DNA from: Drosophila pseudoobscura
Taxonomy: Eukaryota > Arthropoda > Insecta > Diptera > Drosophilidae
Reading direction: 5' to 3'
NCBI RefSeq assembly: GCF_009870125.1
Contig: NC_046681.1
Location: 10,677,001 to 10,741,000, forward strand
DNA: 64,000 nt
Within the stretch, counting starts at the first letter, position 1. The number at the start of each line of letters is the position of its first letter. A program made the translations under genes and the position numbers. Of this stretch, positions 1 to 13,503 are shown piece after piece. The notes under the pieces were generated by a model. It did not search any database. It saw nothing but the letters and a program-made list of their open reading frames with translations, and was not told where the DNA came from.

Positions 1-481
1 AAGCGGGGCGCTAACTGTTTTGGATCTCCGTTTAAAATTGGACAAACATCTAATGAATTGGTCATGTTCGTCGGAATGCAACCAACATGAACGAACAGTG
101 AACAGTGATAATTTCATAATGATTCTTAACTATGCAGCGACCTGCAATCATTTCCCCTGGGTGGCTCGAGTAGTTTCTCGCTTTAGACATCTCCAGATCT
201 CGCCTTTCACATTAACATACTCGTAGTACACATATCATTCCATAAACCATTGACAAATCTAAGCTTCAGGCAGCTCCGCTCCTCACCCACTGATGAAACC
301 TCTTAGGAAAAGTGAAAATCCACCACACGTCTAGCGAGACTGATTGGCGCAACGAAGCAGACAATTGCCAAAGCACAAGGCGCAATTTGTCGCCACTCCA
401 CTGCAGTGGCAGTAAGTAATACAATCCCCCAAAACATTATTATAAAGTCGATGACATCGCTGCCGGGCGAGCTTAGTCATA
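1..481. other. Gene-poor left edge and promoter of the 482 gene
   Basis: No coding region is recognised in the first 480 bases. A TATA-like box (TATAAAG, about 441-447) lies roughly 30 bases upstream of a plausible start site just before the ATG at 482, so the next gene probably has a very short 5' leader. Confidence 0.45.
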
Positions 482-1339
482 ATGTGGCCCACCAAACGGA
501 AGGTTCAGGCGGCGTTAAGCCTGCTTTGGCTCAGTCTCGTCTCAGTTTCTCTGGCAGATAATGCCAGCGATGATCCGGCCAGCAATCAAATCAATTCGGA
601 GGGCTCGGCATCAGGCAAGAGTTTCGATCCACCGCCAGAGTTCTACAAAGGTGGCCTCTCATCGGAGACACAGGCTGCTTCAGGACTACACCCTTCGTTG
701 GGCAGGTTGGGTGAGAGCCTGAACGAGGCCTATAGCAAGTGGCGCAATAGTCCGCAGGAGCGCATTATTGTGGGTAAGCTCTATAATTCTATACTCTCTT
801 TTGCCTGCATATAAATGTATCTATTATTAGGCCACTATGGAGGCGGAGTAGCATCGCATGGACAGAACCACGTTAACTTTGAAACTAATCCCCATAACCA
901 TCCATATCCTTATGAGTACAACACACACGGCGGGGGGTCTGTTGGTGGTGGGGCTGGAGCCTACTACAGCGGCGGCTCAAGTGGCGAAACTGGTGGAATA
1001 CCATTCGACGTCTATGGAACGCGTCATGGTGCTGGCTTGGGCCATCCCCATTATAATCCTGCCCCAGCTGGCCCGGAGTATGCCTATCACTATCCCGTGG
1101 AGGCCCATGAGATAGCCACGCACAAGGGTCAGGGACATAGCGATGTCTCGGCGAAGGCGCTGTTGGCCAAGAGTTTTTTAATACCTCTGGCAAGTGCAGC
1201 TGTACTGGGCATAGCCGCCGCCTTGGTAAGTAATCCTCTGCTGCTGCAATTGGGCACAGTCTCCGGATTGGGACAGGCGCTAGCCGGCAAGCGCAAGCGA
1301 CGTTCTCTAAGGCGGCCGCATCTATCTGACAAATGGTAA
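482..1339 (+). CDS. Uncharacterised secreted Gly/His/Tyr-rich protein
   Basis: Two exons, 482-773 and 831-1339, joined across a 57-bp GT-AG intron, give a 266-aa protein. Residues 1-25 form a signal peptide (basic start, Leu-rich core, ALADN-type cleavage region). The middle is rich in Gly, His, Tyr and Pro, like many insect cuticle-associated or extracellular matrix proteins. Near the C terminus a hydrophobic stretch (about residues 222-255) precedes a dibasic KRKRR motif typical of proprotein-convertase sites. I do not recognise the family and assign no function; structural or cuticular secreted protein is an inference from composition. A TATA-like box lies just upstream and an AATAAA signal at 1376-1381 fits a short 3' UTR. 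Confidence 0.75.
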
Positions 1340-1964
1340 CAGGAATGCGGGGAAGGGAATTTAAATAATTCATTCAATAAATATGCCATTCATAGCAAGA
1401 GTAAACAATGAATTTATTTAATTTGATTTTTTGTTTGAATGAAGTTGTACCGATAAGTAAAGACCTTCCCTTCGATAAGATTATAATTATACTGTTAGTT
1501 ATACAACTTTGACTTTGACTTGATCAAAATGCCAAGCAATTCTAAGAAATATGCGCTTATCGTGCAAAAACATTTTATCAGATGATTTATAGTCATCACA
1601 ATTTAATCTACAGTAATCCAACTGCGATCCAAAAAACCGCGCAATTTATTTTTAAATTACGTAAATAAACGTAAATAGTCATATTTGGTTTTGAATTTGT
1701 GTCTGTATTAAAATATTTCTGTAGAACATTATATTCTAAAATATAATATGGCGCCTCTTTAGGGTTTTCTAACCGACAATCTGTAAAAACCTCAGCAAAA
1801 ACCTTATGGGAAAAATATATATGCGCTGCGTTGTGGAATGGAATGTTATTTTATAGAATTGGGGAAATGCTTGTCATCGCTCAAATTCTGTAAAGCTTTC
1901 TCAACGAAATATTAAAGTTCTTCTTACAGAGAGGCCAAAAACGTACCAGAGATCGAGATCGGGA

Positions 1965-2190
1965 CTGAGATATATACATATAAAGAAAACAAATCAAATG
2001 CATGGATATGTAAATATTATGTCAATCTGGGAAAAAGATATTATTAATAACGTTTCAAAGCAGAAATAGGGTGTACAAATGTCCATACCACCGGTTGACA
2101 AGCAACAAGTGTTCAAATACCAACAACATGTAAGAAATGACGTAACATTCCATACTCAATTACGTTACATTTCAAGCTCACTTACATTTT
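1965..2190 (+). repeat. Dispersed repeat family, copy 1 (5' portion)
   Basis: This segment shares a recognisable string order with 16905-17035 and with the reverse complement of about 59700-59935: GAAATAGGGTRTAC, then GTCCATAC, CGGTTGA, GCAACAAGT, and TGACGTRACATTCCATACTCA. The last block is also found at about 45072-45110. The copies are diverged by roughly 20-30 percent by eye. It codes for nothing obvious and lacks clear terminal repeats, so class (degenerate MITE, Helitron-like or other) is not assigned. Confidence 0.6.
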
Positions 2191-2287
2191 ATACCGCTGG
2201 TGTTTGAACAATGTGCCTCGAGCATACAAGACATTCGATTCATACCAGTGCTGCAAATACTTTAAACTATTTGTTGTCTTGTCGTTA

Positions 2288-2650
2288 TGTTCACCAAACG
2301 CAGATACCGCTCTCGCTTTGCCAGCGACGAGCAACAGGAGAATACGGCTGTGGATGCTACAGTGTCAGCTGGAGTCCTCAGCTAGGTGGAGGAGTTCAGC
2401 ACGATGATGAAAAGAGCTCGCATGGGTCCGCGCCATCTAAGCAACAGAAAGGCCAGCCCGGCCTCACTTTCCTCTTGCTGGACATCTCCAAAGAGTTTGA
2501 AATGCATATGGCCCAACCAGTCCCTGGGACGAACAGTGGAGATTCAACGTCTAACATTCCACTACATTCGGGCATTGCAAAAGCAGCTAGTGTCGGCTCT
2601 AGGGCACAATTCAACCTCGATTCGAACTAGAAACCTCTTCAGCTACGAAA
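2288..2650 (+). pseudogene. Possible decayed host coding sequence
   Basis: From an ATG at 2288 the frame reads MFTKRRYRSRFASDEQQENT and onward, meets a stop after 32 codons, and then stays open for another 100 codons in the same frame with a helix-like, basic stretch near LTFHYIRALQKQLVSALG. A second frame is also open across the same bases. There is no splice arrangement that clearly restores one long protein. It could be a gene relic, a fast-evolving small gene with an unrecognised intron, or chance; I do not recognise the family. Confidence 0.25.
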
Positions 2651-2795
2651 CAAACAATGGGGTGTATTCCCAGCCACACAATATTGTTATATTATAGAGA
2701 AAAAGGGAATGCACACAGAAGGGGGTTTTACTTATAAGCTAGTGTATAATTTGTAGAAAAATATCAGTCTTTTAAGATTCAGAATATATAAATAT

Positions 2796-4345
<1,550 letters not shown>

Positions 4346-4639
4346 TACGGACAAATTCAAGTTCTGTTTTTTTATGCACGGTGGTGCGATTTTAGAAAGC
4401 AAAAATTCAAAGGCCTGCATATGGAAGTTTCTATACCATTTGTTCTTAAATATATCTTTAAAAACACACACACACATGGCCCGCGAAAAAATTTTTTTCC
4501 CATTGAATTCATTTTTCTACATATCAACTACACAGAGGTGAATTGGCCAAGGAGACACCTGACGGACGCCTCTCATCATGTAATGTAAAATGTAAAAATA
4601 TATACATGCCTTGCAAAGGACCTATTTCGCTTCAACCTT

Positions 4640-4786
4640 CTTTTACGCAAAATGCAATAAAAGCAAGTGTTTAAAATAAGCCAGTCAGTAGAAAGTGATC
4701 TAGAAAATGATATTCCACGGAATATAAAAATCGAGGAATATAGAAATTGAATTCGTCAGTTTATTTACGGTATATTTCTAAGATGA
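4640..4786 (+). repeat. Dispersed promoter-proximal repeat, emb copy
   Basis: The strings AAGCCAGTCAGTAGAAA, CCACGGAATATAAAAATCGA, GGAATATAG and CGTCAGTTTATTTACGG occur here in the same order as at 17270-17420 upstream of Akap200. Related strings occur at 17060-17220 and 45145-45320. The segment abuts the emb core promoter cassette and points the same way as emb. Confidence 0.6.
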
Positions 4787-4986
4787 GACGGTATATTTTG
4801 GTATATTTCTGAGGGTCGGTCGGTATATTTTAACGATAAGTCCGCGCTCCCACTGGTCACATTGTTCACACAAATTGCATTTCGCATTGTCGTCTTCTTT
4901 TTCACACGCTGCTCTTTTCTAGAAATTGGAATAGGTGAGTAAAATAAGTTAATAACGTTAGTCTTAACAACACTTATCCTTCGCAG
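4744..4986 (+). promoter_or_regulatory. emb: emb promoter, noncoding first exon and leader intron
   Basis: Motif 6-like boxes (ACGGTATATTT at about 4767, GACGGTATATTTTGG at 4787, TCGGTATATTTT at 4820) are followed at 4854-4864 by TGGTCACATTG, one mismatch from the Ohler Motif 1 consensus YGGTCACACTR bound by M1BP. A short noncoding exon probably ends at 4934 (donor GTGAGT at 4935), with the acceptor TTCGCAG ending at 4986. This is a typical TATA-less housekeeping promoter. Confidence 0.6.
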
Positions 4987-5508
4987 CACCGAAATGAGGT
5001 GCAAAGAGTAGTATTAATTGTGAAATGCCGCCGCAGTCTCGTCGCGGCGGCGACAGCAACGACGATGCGTTCAATTGTATTTGTGTGCGTGCGTGTGCGG
5101 TATGCTCCTGTGTGCGTGCGCGTGTGTGAGTGTGCGAAAAAGTGTAAGCGCGCGCAGGCAGCAAAGCAAGCGTGTGGTTGCTGTAGTTGTGTGAGTGTTC
5201 CAAAAAAGAAAATAAGAAAATCAAAAAAAAAATATGGTTGCCTGCCTGCCGAAAACGCAATAAATTTAATGTCCACTGTTTTCATCATATGTTGACTGGA
5301 TCTTTTTTCCAGTTCAGTGCAGCGGTCCAGAGCCAGGGATCGACATCCACATTGCCTTGCCAGTCCAATCCGCTCCCGCTCCACAACATCATCACAGTTG
5401 CGCTACATCGTTCACCTCAGGCCGGAGGAATAAGCTAAAGCAATCAAAATTAACGCGGACACAACCTCCGAGCGACGCAGACGCGAACGCCGCTTCTACT
5501 ACAAAGCG

Positions 5509-8500
5509 ATGGCGATGTTGACCTCAGAAGAGGCGAGCAAACTCCTCGACTTCTCGCAGAAGCTCGACATCAATCTGCTCGATAAGATTGTCGAGGTGGT
5601 ATACGCATCGCAGGGCGATCAGCTGCGCCTTGCCCAAGACATATTGACCACACTCAAAGAGCATCCGGAGGCATGGACGCGCGTCGATAGCATTCTCGAA
5701 TATTCACAAAACCAGCAAACAAAGTTCTATGCCCTCCAAATACTCGAGGAGGTGATCAAGACCCGCTGGAAGGTGCTGCCGCGCAATCAGTGCGAGGGCA
5801 TCAAGAAGTATGTGGTCAGTCTGATCATCAAGACATCCTCCGATCCCACTGTGATGGAGCAGAACAAAGTCTATCTGAACAAACTGAACATGATTCTGGT
5901 GCAGATCCTGAAGCGGGAGTGGCCCCGCAACTGGGAGACCTTTATTAGCGACATTGTCGGTGCCTCAAAGACGAACGAGAGCCTCTGCATGAACAACATG
6001 GTCATACTGAAGAATCTCAGCGAGGAGGTCTTCGACTTCTCCCTGGGCCAGATCACGCAGACCAAGGCCAAGCATCTGAAGGACACCATGTGCTCGGAGT
6101 TCTCGCAAATCTTTACGCTCTGCTCGTTTGTGCTTGAGAACTCGATGAACGCTGCCCTGATCCACGTCACACTGGAGACCCTGCTCAGATTCCTCAACTG
6201 GATTCCCCTGGGTTACATATTCGAGACGACGCTCATTGAGACGCTGATATTTAAGTTTCTTACCGTACCCATGTTCCGCAATGTGACCCTGAAGTGCCTG
6301 TCCGAGATCGCCGGTCTAACGGCAACCAACTACGATGAGAACTTTGCGACGCTATTCAAGGACACGATGGTCCAGCTGGACCAGATCATTGGCCAGAACA
6401 TGAACATGAATCACGTGTTCAAGCACGGCACCGACACCGAACAGGAGCTGGTGCTGAATCTGTCCATGTTCCTGTGCACCTTCCTCAAGGAACACGGCAA
6501 ACTGGTGGAGGATGCCAAGTATGTGGACTTTCTGAATCAGGCCCTCATGTACTTGGTCATGATTAGCGAGGTGGAGGACGTGGAGGTGTTCAAGATCTGT
6601 CTCGAGTACTGGAACAGTCTGGTTGAGGATCTGTATAATTCGGAGTTCTTCCATCCGACACTCGAGTCGTCGAAGCGGCAGCAAGTGTATCCGCGCCGTC
6701 GCTTTTATGCCCCCATTCTGTCCAAGGTGCGCTTCATCATGATTTCACGCATGGCCAAGCCGGAGGAGGTCCTGGTGGTGGAGAACGAGAACGGAGAGGT
6801 GGTGCGCGAGTTCATGAAGGACACAAACTCAATTAACCTGTACAAGAACATGCGCGAGACTCTCGTTTTTCTCACCCACTTGGACTGCGTGGACACAGAT
6901 CGCATTATGACGCTGAAGCTTCTGAATCAAGTGAATGGCACAGAATTCTCCTGGAAGAACCTCAACACGCTGTGTTGGGCCATTGGCTCTATTTCCGGTA
7001 AGATTTGATCTCTCAATCTGCAAATCTCGGCATTCTCTCATCCAATCAATGTCTTCTCTGTTCCGTTTTAGGTGCTTTTTGTGAAGAAGACGAGAAGCGT
7101 TTTCTGGTCACTGTGATCAAGGATCTGTTGGGTCTGTGCGAGCAGAAAAAGGGCAAGGACAACAAGGCCATCATAGCCTCCAATATCATGTATGTGGTGG
7201 GCCAGTATCCGCGCTTTCTTCGCGCCCATTGGAAATTCCTGAAGACTGTGGTTAACAAACTGTTTGAATTTATGCACGAGACACACGACGGCGTGCAGGA
7301 CATGGCCTGCGATACGTTCATCAAGATCGCCATCAAGTGCCGCCGCTACTTTGTCACCATCCAGCCAAACGAGGCATGCACATTCATTGACGAAATCCTC
7401 AGCACAATGAGCAGCATCATCTGTGATCTGCAGCCGCAGCAGGTGAGCATAACTCAGGGTAAAATTCTGCTACCGAATGGATTTCTGAAGGGAAGTTTTC
7501 ATTTCTCACCCTGCAGGTACACACCTTCTACGAAGCTGTCGGCTACATGATCTCCGCTCAGGTGGATCAGGTACAACAGGACGCGCTTATTGAACGCTAT
7601 ATGCAGCTGCCCAATCAGGTCTGGGACGACATCATTTCGCGTGCATCGAAAAATGTTGATTTTCTGAAGAACATGACGGCAGTGAAGCAGCTGGGGAGCA
7701 TTCTGAAAACAAATGTGGCCGCCTGCAAAGCTCTCGGGCATGCGTATGTCATTCAACTGGGGCGCATATATCTGGACATGCTGAATGTATACAAGATCAC
7801 ATCGGAGAACATTATCCAGGCCATCGAAGTGAATGGCGTGAATGTGAACAATCAGCCACTGATCAAGACCATGCATGTGGTCAAAAAGGAGACTTTAAAC
7901 TTGATAGCCGAATGGGTCTCGCGCTCCAATGACAATCAGCTAGTAATGGACAACTTTATACCGCCCTTGCTAGACGCTATATTACTAGACTATCAGGTGA
8001 GGTCTCTACCAAATATGGCGAAGCTAATCCTCTGAACAATCTGAATATTAATAATGTCGTATTTATGATTTTGTTTTCGAAACTTTTTGCAGCGATGCAA
8101 TGTACCATCGGCACGCGAACCAAAAGTCCTGAGTGCGATGGCTATAATTGTTAATAAACTGCGCCAGCATATCACTAATGAAGTACCAAAAATATTCGAT
8201 GCCGTCTTCGAGTGCACACTGGATATGATAAATAAAAATTTCGAAGATTTCCCCCAGCACCGGCTCAGTTTCTATGAGCTACTGCACGCGGTCAATGCGC
8301 ACTGTTTCAAGGCGTTCCTCAACATACCGCCAGCACAGTTCAAACTGGTCTTTGACTCTGTTGTGTGGGCCTTTAAGCACACAATGCGCAATGTGGCCGA
8401 TACGGGTTTGAATATACTCTTTAAGGTAGGAGGAATATGGAGAGTCTTTGTAGCGTATTGTTTGTTAACTTAACCATTTAATGTTTACAGATGCTGCAAA

Positions 8501-9091
8501 ACCTGGAAATGCATCCCAATGCGGCGCAGAGTTTCTATCAGACATATTTCACGGATATTCTAATGCAAATCTTCTCAGTGGTAACGGACACCTCACACAC
8601 GGCTGGACTGCCCAATCATGCCATCATATTGGCGTATATGTTCTCGCTGGTGGAGAATCGTAAAATAACAGTGGACCTGGGACCCATACCCGATAATATG
8701 ATATTCATACAGGAGTATGTCGCCTCACTGCTTAAGTCGGCCTTCAATCATCTATCCGATAATCAGATTAAAGTCTTTGTCACTGGCCTATTCAATTTGG
8801 ACGAGAATGTGCAAGCATTTAAGGAGCATTTGAGAGATTTTCTCATACAGATTCGCGTGAGTAACCATCTAAGGGATCGACACCATTTAATTGTAGATTG
8901 TTGATTGATCATTTGTTTTGTTGTTGTTGTTGTTGTTACAGGAGGCCACAGGCGAGGATGATTCCGATTTGTATCTAGAGGAGCGCGAGGCAGCCCTGGC
9001 CGAGGAGCAGTCCAATAAGCATCAGATGCAGAGGAATATTCCAGGCATGTTGAATCCACACGAATTGCCTGAGGACATGCAGGATGAATAG
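5509..9091 (+). CDS. emb: Embargoed, exportin-1/CRM1 nuclear export receptor
   Basis: Six coding exons (5509-6997, 7072-7442, 7517-7996, 8093-8425, 8491-8856, 8942-9091) give 1062 aa, close to the known CRM1 length of about 1070. Exportin-1 binds leucine-rich export signals together with RanGTP and carries cargo through the nuclear pore. The importin-beta N-terminal segment is clear (residues about 30-110, including [22 protein letters not shown] and [10 protein letters not shown]). The cargo-groove HEAT repeats include [21 protein letters not shown] and [20 protein letters not shown] around residues 480-530. The acidic C-terminal tail includes the [20 protein letters not shown]-type block. 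The human leptomycin-reactive Cys528 region is represented by [20 protein letters not shown]. Convergent with Naglu. Confidence 0.98.
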
Positions 9092-9269
9092 ATGTGTACA
9101 CATCCAGACATCCCCCATTCAGCATGTTTTTAGTTGATGCTTGGATTCAGAATGATTCAGATTCAGATACAAATGAATATTCTTTAGTTGATGACAATGA
9201 AGATGTATGAGTGTTTCTCCGTCGAGAAAGAGTATAAATGTTTGTTTGATTGAATGCATATAAGTACGT

Positions 9270-9301
<32 letters not shown>

Positions 9302-10167
9302 GAGCACACACATACAGATAAACCTACCAATATAAATTTAAAGTTGCGTTTTGTTGTGGTGAATGAGAGATAGAGAGTAATGAAAGTAAAAGTGGTTATT
9401 CGCGCGCAATTACATACGATTAATATGATTAAAACATATTTTTGCGCAATGTCCTCGACACACGTGAAACCACAAACCAATCCAGGAACCCACTTCCCGC
9501 CCACGCCACCTCCCCATTATTTAGTCTAAAACACCTAAAAGGCGAGCGAACGAAAGAATACCATAAACAGTTTTGTTTGGGAATTTTTTAAATTGTAGAA
9601 CATCGTGTATGAATGATAGAATACTTGAGAGCGAACACAACATACACAGAGATACACAGAACATGCACACACAACACGGCCTAACAAACAATAAGTTAAA
9701 AGTGAATGGCAGAGATCATAATAAGCAGCAGCAGCAGATGTAACAAAAATTCTATGCAAAAACTAGTTTGCATAAAATTAGCATTATTAAGCAGTATACA
9801 CGAATAAGCGGAGCGGAAGAAGATCCAACAGAAGCACGAGTGTGCAGATCAGCAAATCATGATCATCATTTGGAGTTCAGTTCATGTCATGTCATGTCAT
9901 GTCATGTGTGTGAGAAATAGAACTAAAACGCAATTACCCCAAAACACACACACACAGAGATATAAAATACAGATACACAAGAAGAAAAAACAAAAAAAAA
10001 AACCAGAAAAAAAACAAAAGAGTAACCATAGAAATGCGTATTAATGATCATGTTTAAATTTTTACATAATTAGTTTGTACATTAATTTAAATAAAAATCA
10101 ATTAAAACTACATTTATGTATGATGCAAATCCAGGATGTGCACGTTTTTCAATATCTTCAGAGAGCA

Positions 10168-10545
10168 CAAGACTACAATTAAATCTCTTCGGAGCGTAAT
10201 CTCTAAGAGAGACCTGGACGAGATAGAGAAAGATCATTAAGAATGTAATTTTCAAGCTTCAAGCCATGATGAAGTTATACAAGTTGGTCCGCAGACTCTC
10301 TTTTCGGGTCTTATTTTACGCTCAGAGAGAGGGAAGAACAAAGTTTGCTGCTGTTCTGAGCAAAACAAGACCCGAAATTAGAGCGCCTTGCGGTTGCGGA
10401 CCACCTTGTATAATGTCATCATGCCTCAAGCTTATTCAAGTCGAGTCAAAGCCTCTCTCTAATACTCTTTGGAACGCATCTAGGAATTTGTATTCATCTG
10501 GACCTGGACTTGAGAGAGAAAGCTCATTAAGACTAAATAAGACTC
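10168..10545. repeat. Diverged direct repeats flanking the hairpin
   Basis: The block at about 10168-10245 (CTCTTCGGAGCG, then GACCTGGACGAGATAGAGAAAG and CATTAAGA) resembles about 10460-10545 (CTCTTTGGAACGC, then GACCTGGACTTGAGAGAGAAAG and CATTAAGA). The copies are about 290 bases apart and flank the 10254-10433 hairpin. This suggests one duplicated or foldback element. Confidence 0.5.
10254..10433. repeat. Imperfect 180-nt inverted repeat (hairpin)
   Basis: The left arm 10254-10326 begins AAGCTT, continues through ATGATGAAGTTATACAAG, TTGGTCCGCA and TTTCGGGTCTT, and ends CTCAGA. The right arm 10355-10433, read in reverse complement, runs AAGCTT, ATGATGACATTATACAAG, GTGGTCCGCA, TTTCGGGTCTT and CTCAGA. 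The arms match at roughly 80 percent over about 73 bases and enclose a 28-base loop. It could be a foldback element or an hpRNA-type endo-siRNA precursor. No coding potential is convincing here. Confidence 0.75.
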
Positions 10546-10671
10546 TCCTCTCATATTTCCAAATAATTTCAGTTAGTTAAGCTTCTACTTCAAAATCTCA
10601 TTAAATCGTGAACAAATAATTATTGAATCTATTTTTTTGTATTAAATAAATGGTTGAAATATTTCAAGTGT

Positions 10672-13038
10672 TCATTGGACACCCAACTTGAGGTTTACAG
10701 ATATGCGATTGTTGTGCAGAAATTGCGTGTCCCTCAGGTATTCCTTCCACCTCTCGTAGATATTCTGGGAGATAAACCAAGTATTGCCCATGGGCTCCAC
10801 TGGGTACACATCAGACTTGTTGCTGAACGGCAACTCCACCTCCTGCGACACACGGAGCTTGAAGGCGGTGCTATTGAATGTCCGATTCGAGTGCAGAGCC
10901 AGAGTCACATCGTCCAGAAAGAGTGCCCAACGCGGCCTGTAGTAATCCAAAACGAGACCACTCCACTGCTTGCATGCGTAGTCCAGGATCTGGCCATCTG
11001 GTCCCCACGCCGTAATCTGGTTGCGGGCATTGAACTCAAAATTTGGCTTGTCCGCAGCGTTGGGAGCTGCTCGCTGGGCATCCGCCAGCCAGGTGCCCAA
11101 TAGAAAATTCGAGCCGCTGGCCAGGATGTGCTCCAAGTCGTCGAAAAGCTGCAGCAGCTTGGAGCCCAGGTACTCGAAGCGTGCCACCTGCCGCTTTCGA
11201 TAGGCCGACTTCAGATTAACGTACAACTGATCGGCGCTGATCTGCAAATACTGCCTCGTAATGTCCACTAGATCGTGTTCATAGATCGCATACTTGTCAT
11301 CTTCTAGGGGTATGATGGCCCGCGATGACAGCAGCAACTTCCAAGCCTCCAGCACATCGGAGGCGTTGTACCAGGTGAAGGGATCCAGATTGAGTGCCGG
11401 CCGCCGTGTCACCGTGTATCCTCCTCGCATTTTCTGCAGCCCGCGGAAGGAGTAAACGCTGCGCCTCAGCAGCTGCCAGGCCTGCTGCAGACCCTCATCA
11501 TCCACGCCATAGCGTGTCCGTGCAAAGTGCTTGAACCAGCTGTCCAAATCCAAGGGAAGCTCACTCCAACCCCGCTCCAGGACAAGCGAATACATCACAT
11601 AGTTCTGGCCAATGCCCTCCGGTGTGATGCCAACGCCAACGATGCTGCTGTTGGGCATGCGCCGTGCCGCCTCAATGCCGTTGTTGACCAAATCGGCAGA
11701 CCCGAACATGCCCAGGGTGCCGCCAAAGTTGTGTAGCATGCACCACACGAACGGCTGGCCGTAGTAGGAGTCGGTGCGCTGGTACTGCGGAAATTGCTCG
11801 CTCTGCAGATCCAGGACGATCAGGCGACCAATGGGCACCGCGGTCAGAAAGGCCTCCATCATGGCGTCCGTCCAGAAGATGTTCTTCACAAACATCCAGC
11901 CCTGCAGCAGCCACACAGCCTCCGGATCAACACTCCTCATGGAGTTGTGTATCGCCGCGGCCGTAGATCGCATGTAATCGGGCTCTGCCACCGGTGGCTG
12001 AAGTTCGTTAAATGGATCGCAGAAGAAGATGTGATTGGAGCCGTAGCGCTGAACCACGCGCCGCAGGAAGAGTGCGGCTACCAGGTCAAAGATAGGATCG
12101 AGTGGGTCGACAAACAGCCCACAGCAGTAGGGATCTGGAAAACTATTCCATCGCTCTACCTCTGTGTAGTTTCCATTCGGATAGATTCGACGCATCGCCG
12201 TGGGCAGATGACCAGCAAAAGCAGGCAAAGCTACGCTTATTCCCAAGTCGCGCTGGGCACGCAGGATATGCTTCTGCAGCAGTTCCTGAAGGCGCTGATA
12301 CTCAGGTTTAAGGGGTCCGCCCCAGCCGCGAATGTTGCCCATGCGCTGCCACGCCTGAAAAGCTGGTCCGGCTAGATGGGCCTCGATCTCTGCGCCGCTG
12401 AGTCCCAGCTGAGTGTACACATCCTGCCACACGGCCTCCTGGACGGGGGCTATGGTCAAACTGATGCCCATCATGGCCATCCAGTCGATGTGCCGTCTCC
12501 ACTGCTCGAATCCCCACCAGGCGAAACTGTAGCTCCAGGTGCACACATTCTGGTGGTACAATATGGTTGTTGATGTTGAACGGATGGTGACATTGGGCAG
12601 TTGCAGGTTCGTCGGTAATTCGATGCGCATCTTGAACCAGTCCACATCACGCTCCAGCACGTACTTCAGATAATGATGGAAGCCCTTGCACACGGACACG
12701 CCATCCCAGCCAGCTATTAGAATCTGCCCGCTGTCCAGCATGCTAATCTGCTCGCAAAAGGAGATTCCATCTCTGGATCATCTGCAGTCTTCAATGATGG
12801 AAACGCTCACCTGAAAGCTGCGAAAATCCAAGATTCGGCTGACTTCCACCAAAAAAAGCTGAGAGGACCGCGGACCGATCACTCTCTGGATCACCGCTCG
12901 AGCAGCCTCCTCTTGCACATCCGGTAGAGTGTCGGGGGCCAAGTGCAAGGCCAGCTCAGGTCCCATGCCAAGGCCAAAGCCAAGGCTTAGGAAAACCTTG
13001 GCTAGAATGGCCAAGGCCAGAATCCATAATTTCTGCAT
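10672..13038 (-). CDS. Naglu: Alpha-N-acetylglucosaminidase (lysosomal)
   Basis: Two exons (13038-12811 and 12747-10672) around a 63-bp intron encode 767 aa. The enzyme removes terminal alpha-N-acetylglucosamine during lysosomal heparan sulfate breakdown (GH89; human NAGLU, deficient in Sanfilippo B syndrome). A signal peptide occupies residues 1-22. The GH89 core shows NVCTWSYSFAWWGFEQWRRH with IDWMAMMGI, LPAFAGHLP, and DPFNELQPP with the first catalytic Glu. It also shows WLLQGW, VWCMLHNFGG, and ITPEGIGQN with the second catalytic Glu. The acceptor was placed at GCGAGCAG just before ATTAGCATGCTG because upstream AG sites give stop codons in the needed frame. Convergent with emb; the 3' end lies beside the hairpin block. 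Confidence 0.96.
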
Positions 13039-13503
13039 TTGTTCTTGATCACGATCGGAGCAACTCCAGATTTTTCAATGCCAGCGCTCGGTACAAAAAC
13101 AATTGAATGACTTTCGGTCGGGAAAAAATACTCTCTGAAACTGCGTGGAGAGGGAGGAGTGAAATTGAGAGTAAGTGTAATTGCGGTTGAGAGCTCTTCT
13201 TATCGCAAGTTAAAGTGCTCAGATGCTGATTGCCATTGAGTGATATGGTCTCTCTTGCTCAACTTGATTCTAGTAACGGTGCTTCTGACTGCATCAGTGC
13301 AGTGTACATAAATAAAAGGTGTGGCTTTTCCACTCGAACTCTTTTGGCACGAACTCGGTCTTACGCGGTGATAATTTTCATATTTTCCCCCATTTTAAAC
13401 CGCTAAATCTCTTATCCCCCCCCTCCCGGCTACCGCTTTAACCTAAACCGCTAAATTCCTGGTTCTTACACAATTCCAAAAAATATATTATTTTTGTCTA
13501 TTG
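13039..13503. other. Upstream region of Naglu, no gene seen
   Basis: This contains the Naglu 5' leader and AT-rich sequence with C-rich runs near 13417-13426 and repeated AACCGCTAAAT strings at about 13399 and 13446. A TATAA-like string occurs around 13307-13316, but no gene on the plus strand can be firmly attached to it. Confidence 0.4.

Larger units (their letters stand above)
1382..2795. other. Intergenic region with repeat copy and coding relic
   Basis: Between the secreted-protein gene and fy there is AT-rich sequence. It contains a copy of the dispersed repeat described at 1965-2190 and a coding-like but interrupted segment at about 2288-2650. No complete gene is supported. Confidence 0.5.
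9092..10671. other. Convergent 3' region of emb and Naglu
   Basis: The emb 3' UTR appears long. It is AT-rich with CA, TATA and GTCAT microsatellite runs, and an AATAAA at 10090-10095 is the likely poly(A) signal. Beyond it lies a hairpin-forming block (10254-10433) flanked by a pair of diverged direct repeats. No additional gene is supported. Confidence 0.55.

Noticed and set aside
1220-1260. Possible second intron in the 482 gene (GTAAGT ... CACAG)
   Set aside because: The interval is under 40 bases, below the practical minimum intron size in Drosophila, and the frame is open through it.
885-1373. 162-codon minus-strand open frame
   Set aside because: It is antisense to the secreted-protein exon and reflects its Gly/His-rich codon pattern.
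9884-9906. CATGT tandem run as a possible regulatory array
   Set aside because: It is a simple five-base microsatellite in the emb 3' UTR.
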